A DNA stretch of 64,000 nucleotides, from the NCBI GenBank assembly GCA_964512095.1, contig CAZEIH010000003.1, positions 1-64,000 on the forward strand, in the 5' to 3' direction. This DNA is from DTU013 sp964512095 (GTDB lineage: Bacteria; Bacillota; Clostridia; Acetivibrionales; DTU013). The notes beneath the pieces are model-generated. The model was given only the letters and a program-made list of their open reading frames with translations, was not told the DNA's origin and did not search any database. Shown here in pieces: positions 35,734-45,591 of the stretch. How positions within the stretch are numbered: the stretch's first letter is position 1; each line of letters opens with the position of its first letter. Made by a program: the position numbers and the translations under genes.

Positions 35734-37026
35734 ATGAGATGGCTTGAAGTAAATAGCTCCAAACCACTGAAAGGCACTATCAGGGCCCCCGGTTCAAAAA
35801 ACAGCTCCCTTGCATTATTAGCAGCCTGTTGTCTCGCTGATGAACCTGTACATATTACCAATATTCCTGATATTTCAGATATAAATATTGTATTTCAAAT
35901 ATTGAACAGTATAGGCGTAACATATGAAAAAAAGGAAGGGACGTACATAATAGACCCACGCAATATTCATACAGCCTGTATTGATACAAAGCTCTCGTCA
36001 TCATTTCGTGCCGCCTATTATTTTGCAGGCGCATTGCTAGCCAAACACCATAAGGTATCTATAGGCTACCCTGGAGGTGATAACTTTATCTCCCGCCCTA
36101 TTGATCAACACCTTAAGGGTCTAAAGGCTTTGGGTGTAAGGGCAGAGATGCATAAGGACTACTACCTGCTTGAAGCTGATACGCTACAAGGGGCAGAGAT
36201 ATTTTTCGATGTAGTCACTGGCGGAGCAACAATTAATGTCATGCTGGCGGCGGTATTAGCCAACGGCAAGACCACTTTGTATAACGCAGCAAAGGATCCT
36301 GAGGTGGTAGATACTGCAGTTATGCTCAATGAAATGGGCGCCAAGATATACGGAGCAGGAACTGATACAATACGCATTCAAGGGGTGCGTCAGCTTGGTG
36401 GCTGCAAACATTCCTGCGCACCGGACAGACTTATAGCAGGAGCATATCTTATAGGAGCAGGTATAACAGGAAGCACTGTTACAATCGAGGACGTAATACC
36501 GGAGCATCTTGAGCCCTGTATGGCAAAGCTAACCGAAATCGGCCTTTCTTTTGAAAGAACCGAAACCAGTATAACAGCAAATGGTGAAGGGAAAATTAAG
36601 GCAACAAGGATACGCACAGGCAAATACCCAATGTTTGAAAGCGATTTTCAACAGCCCGTGACGGTTCTGCTGCTTAAGGCCTTGGGTAGGAGCACCATTT
36701 CCGACCGTATATATCCAAAGCGCTTCAATCACTGTGACCAACTGAACAGAATGGGTGCCAACATAATAGTAAGGAACGGTGTTGCACGTATCAACAGCCA
36801 CAGGAAGCTCAGTGGCACATGGGTACATGCTGGTGATATCAGAGCCGGAACTGCGCTAGTGCTTGCAGGGCTTATGGCTGAAGGCACTACCAGAATTACC
36901 GGTGTTGAACATATAGAGCGGGGCTATGAGGATATAGTAAGAGACATAAGGCTCCTTGGAGGGGATGCTTCAATGATAAAGGGCGATGGTCTCGAAGGAA
37001 TGGAAACGGAAATGCTCCATATTTGA
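35734..37026 (+). CDS. murA: UDP-N-acetylglucosamine 1-carboxyvinyltransferase-like (MurA) with Asp for Cys
   Basis: A 430-aa EPSP-synthase-fold enzyme that adds enolpyruvate to UDP-GlcNAc in peptidoglycan synthesis. It starts with LKGTIRAPGSKNSSLALLAA and contains RPIDQHLKGLKALGV and PDRLIAGAYLIGAGITG. The usual catalytic Cys115 of MurA (GGCAIGSRP) is Asp116 here (PGGDNFISRPID, DNA 36079-36081). Asp at this site is known to leave the enzyme active and fosfomycin-insensitive. Start chosen from the promoter position; an ATG at 35710 is possible. It could be a MurA-like paralogue. Confidence 0.85.
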   Translation: MRWLEVNSSKPLKGTIRAPGSKNSSLALLAACCLADEPVHITNIPDISDINIVFQILNSIGVTYEKKEGTYIIDPRNIHTACIDTKLSSSFRAAYYFAGALLAKHHKVSIGYPGGDNFISRPIDQHLKGLKALGVRAEMHKDYYLLEADTLQGAEIFFDVVTGGATINVMLAAVLANGKTTLYNAAKDPEVVDTAVMLNEMGAKIYGAGTDTIRIQGVRQLGGCKHSCAPDRLIAGAYLIGAGITGSTVTIEDVIPEHLEPCMAKLTEIGLSFERTETSITANGEGKIKATRIRTGKYPMFESDFQQPVTVLLLKALGRSTISDRIYPKRFNHCDQLNRMGANIIVRNGVARINSHRKLSGTWVHAGDIRAGTALVLAGLMAEGTTRITGVEHIERGYEDIVRDIRLLGGDASMIKGDGLEGMETEMLHI

Positions 37027-37049
37027 TTGTTTTCAACGAGTATTAACCA

Positions 37050-37083
37050 AAATCCCGGTGTCCGAAGACCCCGGGATTTTTAT
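37050..37083 (+). terminator. Terminator of the murA-like gene
   Basis: AAATCCCGG (37050-37058) pairs with CCGGGATTT (37071-37079) and is followed by a T-run. Confidence 0.9.
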
Positions 37084-37135
37084 ATAAAGCAGCAAACCCA
37101 AAGGGCCTCTGCTACCTATATCTATTATCAGCTTA

Positions 37136-38458
37136 TTACACTTCCTCACCAAATGTGAGTCTTAAGCTAATATTTTTATTATCTCTGTTTACAACAACTG
37201 TTACAGTGTCCCCTGGCTTGTAGGTTTCCTTGACCTTGTCAAGATCCTTTATAGCTTCAATTCTGTTTCCGGCCATGCTGACTATTATGTCACCAGGCAT
37301 TATACCTGCCCTATCCGCACCGCTACCCTGGGTAACATCCGTAATATAGATACCCTCTGCAATACCATAATAACTGGCATATATACTGGATATTTCCCTT
37401 CCTGAAATTCCAATAAAGGGCCTTCCTTTTACATAGCCATACCTGATTAGCTGATCCACTATAGGCCAGGCATCATTAACCGGAATAGCAAAGCCTAGTC
37501 CTTCTACGCCCGATGCGGCTATTTTGACAGAATTAATGCCTATAACCTGACCCGACGAGTTCAAAAGAGCTCCACCACTGTTTCCTTCATTTATTGCCGC
37601 ATCAGTCTGTATAAGATTCATCGTTCTGTTCTCCAGCTCCATAGTTCTGTTTAGAGCACTTATGACGCCAACAGTTACCGACCCTGCAAATTCCATGCCT
37701 AGGGGATTTCCTATAGCCACTGCTAACTCTCCTACCTCCAGCTTTGAAGAGTCCCCAAGCTCAGCTATCGGCAAATCCCTCTCATCTATTTTGATAACTG
37801 CCAAATCTGTTTTTTCATCGCCACCTTTAAACTCAGCCTTGGCTTCCCTTCCGTCCGGCAGAAAAACCTCAAGTATTGTCCTTGCATTAGTGGTGCTTTT
37901 CGGATCTGCCCCATAGACCACATGATAATTTGTCATTATATAGCCATCTTTTCTGATTATTATCCCCGAGCCTTCTCCAACTTTACTGTTAGTGCCACCA
38001 AGATAATTATTCCTGGTCCCTGCTATTGTCATTCTGACTCCGACGATAGCAGGCCCCGCCTCTTTTGCAATTAAGGTAACATCAGAACCCTTGGGCAGAG
38101 CTATCTCCGTTGCTTTACCATTTTTAACTCCACTACCTCTGTCTTCTCCCTCCTGTAAACCATTCGCTGTAGAGGTCTTTGCATTTTTAAGGGAAATAGC
38201 TTCGCTGGTGTCAGATGAGTTAGAGCTCACTGTCTCGTTTTTCGCTTGCGGGTTGTGGGCAGGAGCATTCATTTCAGCCAAGGCCAACGACTTCTCAAGA
38301 GCAACAGAAAACTTGCTATAGAGCAGTATTCCAACAACCGTACTGCTAATAAGTGATGTTATAAGAATAACAGCTATGTATGTCATAATACTTCTCTTTT
38401 TTCTAGGTGGTTCATAATTTTGATTGTTAAAATCATAGTACCTTGAATTGTTATTCAT
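37136..38458 (-). CDS. htrA: HtrA/DegP-type serine protease
   Basis: A 440-aa membrane-anchored protease that degrades damaged proteins outside the membrane. It has a cytosolic N-terminus, one helix at about 24-46 and a Ser/Asn linker. The trypsin-like domain carries the catalytic His in MTNYHVVYGA, Asp in KTDLAVIKI and Ser in NEGNSGGALL. A PDZ domain follows at about residues 340-435. The start is the ATG at 38458 with AGGAGG six bases upstream. Monocistronic. Confidence 0.95.
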   Translation of the reverse strand: MNNNSRYYDFNNQNYEPPRKKRSIMTYIAVILITSLISSTVVGILLYSKFSVALEKSLALAEMNAPAHNPQAKNETVSSNSSDTSEAISLKNAKTSTANGLQEGEDRGSGVKNGKATEIALPKGSDVTLIAKEAGPAIVGVRMTIAGTRNNYLGGTNSKVGEGSGIIIRKDGYIMTNYHVVYGADPKSTTNARTILEVFLPDGREAKAEFKGGDEKTDLAVIKIDERDLPIAELGDSSKLEVGELAVAIGNPLGMEFAGSVTVGVISALNRTMELENRTMNLIQTDAAINEGNSGGALLNSSGQVIGINSVKIAASGVEGLGFAIPVNDAWPIVDQLIRYGYVKGRPFIGISGREISSIYASYYGIAEGIYITDVTQGSGADRAGIMPGDIIVSMAGNRIEAIKDLDKVKETYKPGDTVTVVVNRDNKNISLRLTFGEEV

Positions 38459-38686
38459 GATAGACCTCCTGTAAAAAATCTTATGTTTATACAACTATTA
38501 TTACCCTATTTTATGTAGTATTTTTGAATTTTTCTTGAATAACATGTTAAAAAACTGTTAATTTTATATTTCAATGAAATAACAAATCAGAGAATACCCT
38601 GGATTAGATAAATTAGTGTATTCTCTGAGATAGTTCTTCCAGTGCTATAAAATTGCCGGATATCAATTTGGCTTATGTAGCTTGCA

Positions 38687-39238
38687 TTATTTCACTGTCA
38701 CAAGCGTACCCAATACATATCCAGTCTTTCCTTTAGATGTGGTTATTTTATACCAGTCGCCACTTTTCGAAACAAGAGTGACCGTTTCATTTTTTAGAAG
38801 CTTGCCCAAAATTGCAGATGATGTGGTTGGCTTTGCTCTCAGATTGAGAACCGCCACATTGACAACTGCCGTCCCTAAGGTATCAGGAGGGTTTTGATTC
38901 GCAGGTGGCTGTGTAGTACCAGTCCCACCGCCAGGAGTTGTACCAGGGTTAACTACCGCTGTGCCGGACTTTAAGGCCTTTACCTCTTCCTGTAAGGCCT
39001 TAATTGTCTTTTCATGATTCGCCAGCTTAGTATTTAATGCCTCATTCTGCTCAAGAAGCTTTTGCATTTGTGTAGACAGTTCATTAAATGTTGCATCTAC
39101 ATAGCTCTTACTGACTATCGGATCCTGATCTGAGCCCGGAACGGAGCTTTGGTTTACTGCTGAAACTATATTAATACTCAAAGAGATAACAAGTAGAAGA
39201 ATAACTCCTGTGGTTGCTATTTTGGATCTGAGTTTCAT
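38687..39238 (-). CDS. SH3-domain extracellular protein with coiled coil
   Basis: A 183-aa exported protein. A signal-type helix at residues 7-27 is followed by a coiled coil at about 45-90 (EQNEALNTKLANHEKTIKALQEE), a Gly/Pro/Thr linker and a bacterial SH3 (SH3b) domain at 125-183 (VVNVAVLNLRAKPTTSSAIL). SH3b domains often bind cell wall. Function unknown. Start ATG 39238 with AAGGGAG upstream. Confidence 0.85.
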   Translation of the reverse strand: MKLRSKIATTGVILLLVISLSINIVSAVNQSSVPGSDQDPIVSKSYVDATFNELSTQMQKLLEQNEALNTKLANHEKTIKALQEEVKALKSGTAVVNPGTTPGGGTGTTQPPANQNPPDTLGTAVVNVAVLNLRAKPTTSSAILGKLLKNETVTLVSKSGDWYKITTSKGKTGYVLGTLVTVK

Positions 39239-39344
39239 ACATAACACTCCCTTTAATAATTCACGTATATTTTATATTATAACAAAAACATGGTGGTTTT
39301 TGGTTACAGAATCCTTAAAAATAGATGACATAATGAAAAGTAAG

Positions 39345-39962
39345 TCAATCTAGTGCAGGTACTTCAATCACAGCCTGCTCCATAATAGCCTGCTGGATTT
39401 CCTTCCAAATCTGGTCTCTGCCCTGCTTTGTTTCAGAGGAATATGCAATTAGTCCAGCACCTGCCTCGATATTTAGCGTCCCTTTGATTTCGGATAGCCT
39501 GCCATGTATCTTGCTCCGGGATACCTTGTCAGCCTTGGTAGCAATGACAATATGAGTCAATCCCTTATTAGTTATCCAATTATACATCATAATATCATCA
39601 GCTGTTGGGCGATGCCTTATGTCTACGAGCATCAGCACCATCTTTAGCTGCTTTCGATTGTTTATATAGGTTTCGATCATCCTACCCCAGGTGGCCTTTT
39701 GTTCCTTCGCGACCTTTGCATAGCCATAACCAGGCAGGTCGACAAAATACAATGTGTCATCTATATTATAAAAATTAATACCTCTTGTCTTTCCTGGCTC
39801 TGAGGAAATTCTCGCAAGGCCTCTTCTATTCAAAAGTGTGTTTATAATAGTAGATTTCCCTACATTGGACCTACCAACCAGCGCGATCTCCGCCATTTCT
39901 ACTTTAGGATACTGATTGGGTTTTACTGCTGTAAGCTCAAATCTCGACTTATGTATATCCAC
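39345..39962 (-). CDS. engB: Ribosome biogenesis GTPase EngB/YsxC
   Basis: A 205-aa TRAFAC GTPase needed for 50S subunit assembly. It has G1 GRSNVGKST, G2 GKTRGINFY, G3 DLPGYG, G4 TKADK and G5 SSETKQGRD. The start is a GTG at 39962, because AAGGAG lies nine bases upstream and a TATAAT at 40006-40011 puts the RNA start near 39999. The ATG at 39998 would sit at the RNA start. Length and first residues then match B. subtilis YsxC closely. Confidence 0.95.
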   Translation of the reverse strand: MDIHKSRFELTAVKPNQYPKVEMAEIALVGRSNVGKSTIINTLLNRRGLARISSEPGKTRGINFYNIDDTLYFVDLPGYGYAKVAKEQKATWGRMIETYINNRKQLKMVLMLVDIRHRPTADDIMMYNWITNKGLTHIVIATKADKVSRSKIHGRLSEIKGTLNIEAGAGLIAYSSETKQGRDQIWKEIQQAIMEQAVIEVPALD

Positions 39963-40096
39963 AATGTTTCTCTCCTTATCTACCTTTTCATTAGTCAATA
40001 ACTATATTATACTAGAAAATGCCGGTTTGTATAAATATATTAAATAACTTTATCATTTTATATTAATTCGAGCAAAAAAATCACAAGGATAAGGCC

Positions 40097-42469
40097 ATGC
40101 ATAATAAGAAAACTATTTACGCATCAGTCCACGAGCTTATAGAATACTCACTTCAATCAGGTGACCTTACAGCAGGCGGTTACTCCGCTTCACGAGCTGT
40201 GGAAGGAACCCGAGGTCATTCTGCTGTCAGAAAACAGGTAAAGGAAAGACTTTCTGATAATGACACCTATGAGGCTGAGTTGCCAGTAGTCTTCCGGCTA
40301 GAGGGCAGTACCTTGCAGCTGGAGGTGAACGGCAGGATAGACGGTTTGCTAAAGGATGCCTCAGGAGTGACTATACACGAGATTAAAACTACAACCCACC
40401 CTCTGGAGCATATAGAGCATGACCATAACCTGTTGCACTGGGCCCAGGCCAAATGCTACGCATATATGCTGTCTCATATGTACAGCCTTGACTATGTTGC
40501 TATACGACTCACCTATTTTCAGTTGGATGATAAACAGGAGAAATCCTTTATTGACCTTTACAGCTTTGATTCTCTTGAAGCATTTTTCATGCCTCTAGTC
40601 AACGACTACATGGCATGGCAGGAAACTGTCCACGGCTGGAACATTTCCAGGGACAGCTCTATTAATGGACTAGCTTTCCCATATACAACATACAGGCAAG
40701 GCCAGCTGGAGCTTATTGAAAATGTATATGACACCATAGAGAACACTGATGTCCTTTTTGCCCAGGCACCTACAGGCACCGGGAAAACCATCGCTTCGCT
40801 GTACCCTGCTATAAAAGCACTTGGTGATGGTCTTATTTCAAAGGTGTTTTATCTAACGGCCAAAACAACTACAAGAAGCCTTGCTGAAAAATCCCTTGCT
40901 GATATGAGACAAAAGGGACTTCGTATAAAATCAATAACCATAACAGCTAAAGAAAAGGCCTGCCTATGCCACGAGAAAATCTGTAACACTGAAATGTGTG
41001 AGTATACCATAAACTATTACGGCAAGATCAAAAAGGTAATGGCAGAGGCATTGGAAGAGGACACACTGGACAGGAAGACTATAGAGAGCTACGCTCGAAA
41101 GCATACAGTATGTCCCTTTGAGCTGTCGCTGGATCTGTCTTTATTTTGTGATGTCATTATCTGCGATTACAATTACCTATTTGATCCGAGAGTATATTTA
41201 AAAAGGTATTTCACCAAGAAGGGCAGCTACTGTTTCCTTGTGGACGAAGCCCACAATCTGGTGGACAGAGCCAGAGATATGTACTCCGCAGAGTTGTCAC
41301 AACGATCCTTCTTTAGGCTAAAAAAAGCAGCTAAGGATGAGCTCCCGGATATATATGATGCATTAGACAGAATTTATAGATATTTTCTTGATACTTCAAA
41401 GTCCATGATACAGGACGAAAATAATCAGGAAAAAGGCTTTTACCATGTGATGAGAGAACGTCCTGATGAGCTTCAAAGGCTTTTAGAAGGCTTCACAGGC
41501 ATTCTTGATAACTGGCTAACGCGAAATCCACCTGTATCATTTATGGAAACGCTACTTGAGATTTATTACGATTGTCTCCATTTTATTAATATATCACAGC
41601 TGTATGACGATAGGCACGTTGTGTGCTTTGATAAATCCACAGCGGACTTCAAAATTAAACTGTTTTGTATAGATCCATCAAGTCTTCTTCAGGACACAAT
41701 GAATAAGGGGCGGGCATCCATACTGTTTTCAGCCACCCTATCTCCTATGAGCTATTTTATGGGAATGCTCAGCGACGGCGAAGGGCGATCATTGGCCATC
41801 CCCTCTCCCTTTCTTAGTGAAAACCTTTGTGTGTATGTGGATGATTCCATATCGACAAAGTACAAGACAAGGCAATTCTCATACGACAGTATAGCCAAAG
41901 CGGTGCTGGAAACGGTTACTGCAAAGACTGGTAACTACATAGTGTTTTTTCCATCCTTCCAGTATCTGAATGAGGTCTACTACAGGTTTATGGGGATTAG
42001 CCAAGGTATTCAAACACTGTTTCAGACGCCCGGTATGTCTGAGGCCGCAAGGCAGGATTTCCTGCTCAATTTCGAGAACGTGGGAGAATCGAGCCTTGTT
42101 GGATTTGCTGTTATGGGTGGGGTTTTCGCAGAAGGCATCGACCTGACGGGCGATAAGCTTTCCGGCGCTATCATCGTTGGAGTTGGTCTTCCCCAAATCT
42201 GCAATGAGAGAAATATCATTCGACAATACTTCGATGAAAAGTACGGAAGTGGCTTCGAATACGCCTATATATACCCAGGACTTAACCGTGTACTTCAGGC
42301 CGCCGGCCGGGTCATCCGCACAGAAGAGGATATGGGAGTAGTAATACTGCTTGATGAACGCTTCTCATACCACGTTTACCGTGAGCTCCTTCCCCCGGAA
42401 TGGAGCCCCGTTCCCCGGGCCTCCGACGGCTACGCCCTTACCGAAATTCTTAGCAACTTCTGGAAATAG
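40097..42469 (+). CDS. DinG/Rad3-type helicase fused to a RecB-like nuclease domain
   Basis: A 790-aa DNA repair enzyme. Residues about 60-170 look like a Cas4/RecB-type PD-(D/E)xK domain (NGRIDGLLKDA, then IHEIKTTT and QAKCYAYML). The helicase follows: Walker A APTGTGKT near 228, DEAH as LVDEAHN near 384, and motif VI QAAGRVIRTEEDMG near 733. An iron-sulfur Cys set is visible (CLCHEKICNTEMC and a later CPFEL). The combination suggests 5'-3' unwinding with nuclease activity. AAGGATAAGG precedes the ATG. Confidence 0.87.
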   Translation: MHNKKTIYASVHELIEYSLQSGDLTAGGYSASRAVEGTRGHSAVRKQVKERLSDNDTYEAELPVVFRLEGSTLQLEVNGRIDGLLKDASGVTIHEIKTTTHPLEHIEHDHNLLHWAQAKCYAYMLSHMYSLDYVAIRLTYFQLDDKQEKSFIDLYSFDSLEAFFMPLVNDYMAWQETVHGWNISRDSSINGLAFPYTTYRQGQLELIENVYDTIENTDVLFAQAPTGTGKTIASLYPAIKALGDGLISKVFYLTAKTTTRSLAEKSLADMRQKGLRIKSITITAKEKACLCHEKICNTEMCEYTINYYGKIKKVMAEALEEDTLDRKTIESYARKHTVCPFELSLDLSLFCDVIICDYNYLFDPRVYLKRYFTKKGSYCFLVDEAHNLVDRARDMYSAELSQRSFFRLKKAAKDELPDIYDALDRIYRYFLDTSKSMIQDENNQEKGFYHVMRERPDELQRLLEGFTGILDNWLTRNPPVSFMETLLEIYYDCLHFINISQLYDDRHVVCFDKSTADFKIKLFCIDPSSLLQDTMNKGRASILFSATLSPMSYFMGMLSDGEGRSLAIPSPFLSENLCVYVDDSISTKYKTRQFSYDSIAKAVLETVTAKTGNYIVFFPSFQYLNEVYYRFMGISQGIQTLFQTPGMSEAARQDFLLNFENVGESSLVGFAVMGGVFAEGIDLTGDKLSGAIIVGVGLPQICNERNIIRQYFDEKYGSGFEYAYIYPGLNRVLQAAGRVIRTEEDMGVVILLDERFSYHVYRELLPPEWSPVPRASDGYALTEILSNFWK

Positions 42470-42475
42470 GTGAAA

Positions 42476-42554
42476 TTGGTGCCAGGCACGTCACATAGAC
42501 ACTTATTCATTGGATCCTGGAAAATAAGTGTCTATGTGACGTGCCTGGCACCAA
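42476..42554. repeat. REP-like palindrome, copy 1 (32-bp arms)
   Basis: Perfect 32-bp arms TTGGTGCCAGGCACGTCACA... and its complement, with a 15-base loop. It lies between the convergent helicase and DUF4846 genes. The same arms occur at 55840. Confidence 0.9.
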
Positions 42555-42558
42555 CTCT

Positions 42559-43671
42559 TCAATCTGCGAACCTATATACCTGTTCTTTTGTAAAGGTCCA
42601 CTCCGGCGTGGTAAGTTTTTCGCCAAAATCCAGTGGATACCATGGGTTTCCCTCCTCATTTGCAGGGTTTTTAAGGATGTGAATATCCTGTGCGGGCATA
42701 TAACTCTGAGCAGCTATAAATATTTTTTCACCTGTTTGAGGATTTTCAGCCATATCCATTACAATTATACAGTGCCCCGGAGATCCCCCCTTCAAGAACA
42801 CATCGCCAGTCTGCATTTCCTGCAAATCAATATTATCCATCTCTTTTGAAAGCGATAATGTGCCTGCGTAAGCAAAAACTATATCGAGATATTTTCTGAA
42901 GCTTTCATAGTCCGTCCCTCTGCTTCCCTGCTTCACCCATTCTGCCTTGTTCCCTGTGATTTTGACCCTATTTCCTTCTATCCATTTTTTATATTCAGCA
43001 TTAAAACCATTTGTAAAGTTAAAATGGATCTGATCGTATGACTCCTGTGAATACAGATACTCCGCCCTGAGCCTCATCACAGCGTCGGCGCACTGTTGTA
43101 GATCCCTTTTACCCACATCTATATCAAGAACTGCAACGTGAACATCCCAAGGCTTTATACTTCCATCGTAATATTTTACCCTTGCTCCATGGGGCTTCAA
43201 AGGAAGATTTCCTAAATAATCACCAAAGGAGCCTTCCTCCGGTATGATACGCTCAAAGCCAACCGGCGTTTGTACTCTTTGCGCAACATTCGTACCGGTT
43301 TCATGTATTAGTGCAAATGCTTCTTGCAAGGAATTACTGTCTACACTGATATTAGTATCCGTTGCTAGCTGACTTTCTGACAAGCCAGATGAACTGTCTG
43401 ATACATCCGACAAGTCAGCAGTGTCTATTGGGTTTACAGAGGCGTTAGATTGACTGTCCAATATACCCGTTGAATTCTCTATGACTGGCTGTTTATCAGA
43501 GCCTAGCCCATTTTGGTCAGAATCCGCCGAATAATTCCCCGCAGTCGCAGCGCCATCCTCGGTGCTTTCTTGCCCCGCCCTAGTCTTCCACTCAAATGAA
43601 TATATAAAACCTACTATTACAGCCAACATTAATGCCAATACTAATATAAATATATTGATCTTCTTTTTCAT
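42559..43671 (-). CDS. DUF4846 membrane-anchored protein
   Basis: A 370-aa protein with an N-terminal helix (residues 5-24), a Ser/Asp-rich linker to about 125 and a DUF4846 domain at about 145-370. The domain shows GSFGDYLGNLPLKPHG, CADAVMRLRAEYLY, MQTGDVFLKGGSPGHCIIV and LTTPEWTFTKEQVYRF. The conserved GHC suggests a hydrolase-like site, but the family has no known activity. Start ATG 43671 with AAGGG upstream. It ends a few bases from a palindrome. Confidence 0.82.
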   Translation of the reverse strand: MKKKINIFILVLALMLAVIVGFIYSFEWKTRAGQESTEDGAATAGNYSADSDQNGLGSDKQPVIENSTGILDSQSNASVNPIDTADLSDVSDSSSGLSESQLATDTNISVDSNSLQEAFALIHETGTNVAQRVQTPVGFERIIPEEGSFGDYLGNLPLKPHGARVKYYDGSIKPWDVHVAVLDIDVGKRDLQQCADAVMRLRAEYLYSQESYDQIHFNFTNGFNAEYKKWIEGNRVKITGNKAEWVKQGSRGTDYESFRKYLDIVFAYAGTLSLSKEMDNIDLQEMQTGDVFLKGGSPGHCIIVMDMAENPQTGEKIFIAAQSYMPAQDIHILKNPANEEGNPWYPLDFGEKLTTPEWTFTKEQVYRFAD

Positions 43672-43911
43672 CTCAGTGCCCTTCCTACAAACTGTGTTCT
43701 CATTATATCTTAACATAAAAAGGCGGCATTATTTTACCAAACCATACCATGTTTTCAGTATGAAACCATTAAAAAATGTTTAAAACGTGGCTTCTGTTGG
43801 AAATTATTACTCAAGTACTGTAAAATACGAAATATATATAATGGCTTTTTGAGCTATAATACTACTTGTGTTGAACTGCACGAAATTGATTATGAAAAGG
43901 AGATATACAAA

Positions 43912-44103
43912 ATGAAAGCATCCATCGATAGAGACGGCTGTATTGCCTGTGAGCTTTGTGCAACAACTTGCCCGGAGGTCTTCCGCATGGCTGATGACGG
44001 GCTGGCAGAGGTACATGTTGATGAAGTACCCGAAGGCGCTGAGGAATCTGCCAAAGAATCTGAGGAAGGTTGCCCCACCTCTGTTATCACGGTTGGAGAC
44101 TAG
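43912..44103 (+). CDS. Short 4Fe-4S ferredoxin
   Basis: A 63-aa single-cluster ferredoxin. Four cysteines are placed as C-IAC-EL-C-ATT-CPE (CIACELCATTCPE) with CPTS later. The tail is very acidic. It is an electron carrier for anaerobic redox enzymes. AAAAGGAG precedes ATG 43912. It lies upstream of the chromate transporter pair, with a REP-like fragment between. Confidence 0.93.
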   Translation: MKASIDRDGCIACELCATTCPEVFRMADDGLAEVHVDEVPEGAEESAKESEEGCPTSVITVGD

Positions 44104-44111
44104 TTCGAAGA

Positions 44112-44124
44112 GGTGCCTGGCACC
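44112..44124. repeat. REP-like fragment
   Basis: GGTGCCTGGCACC is the core of the palindrome family seen at 42476 and 55840, alone here. Confidence 0.6.
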
Positions 44125-44148
44125 AACTATTATACGAGGTGAATTTCC

Positions 44149-44832
44149 GTGAAAAAGAACAAACAATTTTATTGGAAACTGTTTTTTTCTACATTTTCAT
44201 TAAGTGCATTTACGTTTGGCGGTGGCTATGTAATTGTACCTCTTATGCAGAAACGGTTTGTAAAAGAGCTAAAATGGATTGATGAGGACGAGATGATGGA
44301 TTTGGTCGCCATAAGCCAGTCTGCTCCGGGACCTCTTGCCATAAATGCTTCTATTATCGTGGGCTACAAAATGGCAGGCATACCGGGGGCACTGCTTACA
44401 GCCTTTGGTACAGTACTGCCACCCTTGATAACTATCACAATAATTTCATTCTTTTATTTAGCCTTTCGTGACAACATGATAATACAGGGGCTAATGAAGG
44501 GGATGCAAGCCGGTGTGGCGGCAGTCATTGTAGATGTAGTCATCAATATGGCTGCAAAAATTATTAAGATCAAAAAAATACTACCTACCATTGTTATGGT
44601 GCTATCCTTTATTGTTGCCACGCTGTTGAAAGTCAATATTGTTTACATTCTATTGATTTCCGGAGCGTTAGGAGCCTATACTGTTTTCCGAAGCAAGCAT
44701 CCACCAGGAAGCAATACAGATATTCAAAATACAATGACTCACTTAACTGCTACTGAGTCTGATAATAGCGATAACGCAGTTCATGCAACCACACCCCAGT
44801 ATAGCAGCCATAGAGAGGAGGGAACAGATTGA
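44149..44832 (+). CDS. chrA: Short-chain chromate transporter, first subunit
   Basis: A 227-aa CHR-family protein with one CHR domain: FGGGYVIVPLMQ near residue 24, then ISQSAPGPLAIN and GxKMAGIPGALL. It works as an anion exporter for chromate or another oxyanion. GTG start with GAGGTG upstream. It overlaps the next gene by four bases (TTGA), so the two are translated together. The C-terminus is polar. Confidence 0.9.
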   Translation: MKKNKQFYWKLFFSTFSLSAFTFGGGYVIVPLMQKRFVKELKWIDEDEMMDLVAISQSAPGPLAINASIIVGYKMAGIPGALLTAFGTVLPPLITITIISFFYLAFRDNMIIQGLMKGMQAGVAAVIVDVVINMAAKIIKIKKILPTIVMVLSFIVATLLKVNIVYILLISGALGAYTVFRSKHPPGSNTDIQNTMTHLTATESDNSDNAVHATTPQYSSHREEGTD

Positions 44833-45392
44833 TATATCTTCAATTGTTTTGGAGCTTTCTTCTTGTAGGATTATTCAGCTTTGGCGGCGGTTACGCCTCC
44901 CTCCCACTAATTCAGGAGCAGGTCATAGAAATACATGCATGGTTGACCCCTGAAGAATTTATGGATATCCTTACAATCTCCCAGATGACACCAGGCCCCA
45001 TTGCCGTAAACGCATCAACCTTCGTAGGCACTAAGATTGCAGGCATACCTGGTGCTTTAGTAGCTACAGCTGGTTGCATCACACCTTCATGTATCCTTGT
45101 ATTAATACTGGCAACCCTTTATTACAAATTCAAGGGTTTAAAAATAGTCCAGGGGATTATTAAAGGATTACGCCCAGCTGTTGTAGCACTTATTGCTTCT
45201 GCCAGTCTTTCCATACTACTGACAATCCTTTTTGGCAAAGCTGCTATCCCCTTTCAGATAACTGATCTTAATTGGATTGCAGCCGGTCTATTTGCAGCTA
45301 GTCTGTTTTTATTAAGAAAATTCAAAATGAATCCTATATACGCGCTACTTGTAACTGGTATTGCAGGCGCTATATTGTATTGTGGTAAATAA
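44829..45392 (+). CDS. chrA: Short-chain chromate transporter, second subunit
   Basis: A 187-aa CHR-family protein with FSFGGGYASLPLIQ, TISQMTPGPIAVN and GTKIAGIPGALV. Short CHR proteins come in pairs that together equal one long ChrA of two domains; the partner is the gene upstream. TTG start inside the overlap with its stop. About five membrane segments. Confidence 0.9.
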   Translation: MIYLQLFWSFLLVGLFSFGGGYASLPLIQEQVIEIHAWLTPEEFMDILTISQMTPGPIAVNASTFVGTKIAGIPGALVATAGCITPSCILVLILATLYYKFKGLKIVQGIIKGLRPAVVALIASASLSILLTILFGKAAIPFQITDLNWIAAGLFAASLFLLRKFKMNPIYALLVTGIAGAILYCGK

Positions 45393-45421
45393 GGTGCAAG
45401 ATACGTCACACAGACACTTAC
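45393..45421 (+). repeat. Degenerate REP-like half arm
   Basis: GGTGCAAGATACGTCACACA and onward matches one arm of the 75-79 bp palindromes (GGTGCCAGGCACGTCACATA...) with several mismatches. It follows the chromate gene directly. Confidence 0.55.
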
Positions 45422-45591
45422 ATAGAATCACCTCAAAAGTTACCCTCTCATGGTAACAAAAAACACAAATTAAGTGATTACATAATCGTTTAAATAGTTT
45501 ATAATTCAATTTAGTGGAATGTTATGTAACTTTTCTACTAAATGAGGCGTTTCTTGCTGAAACTATGCATTATCAGAAAGGATGATTCGAT

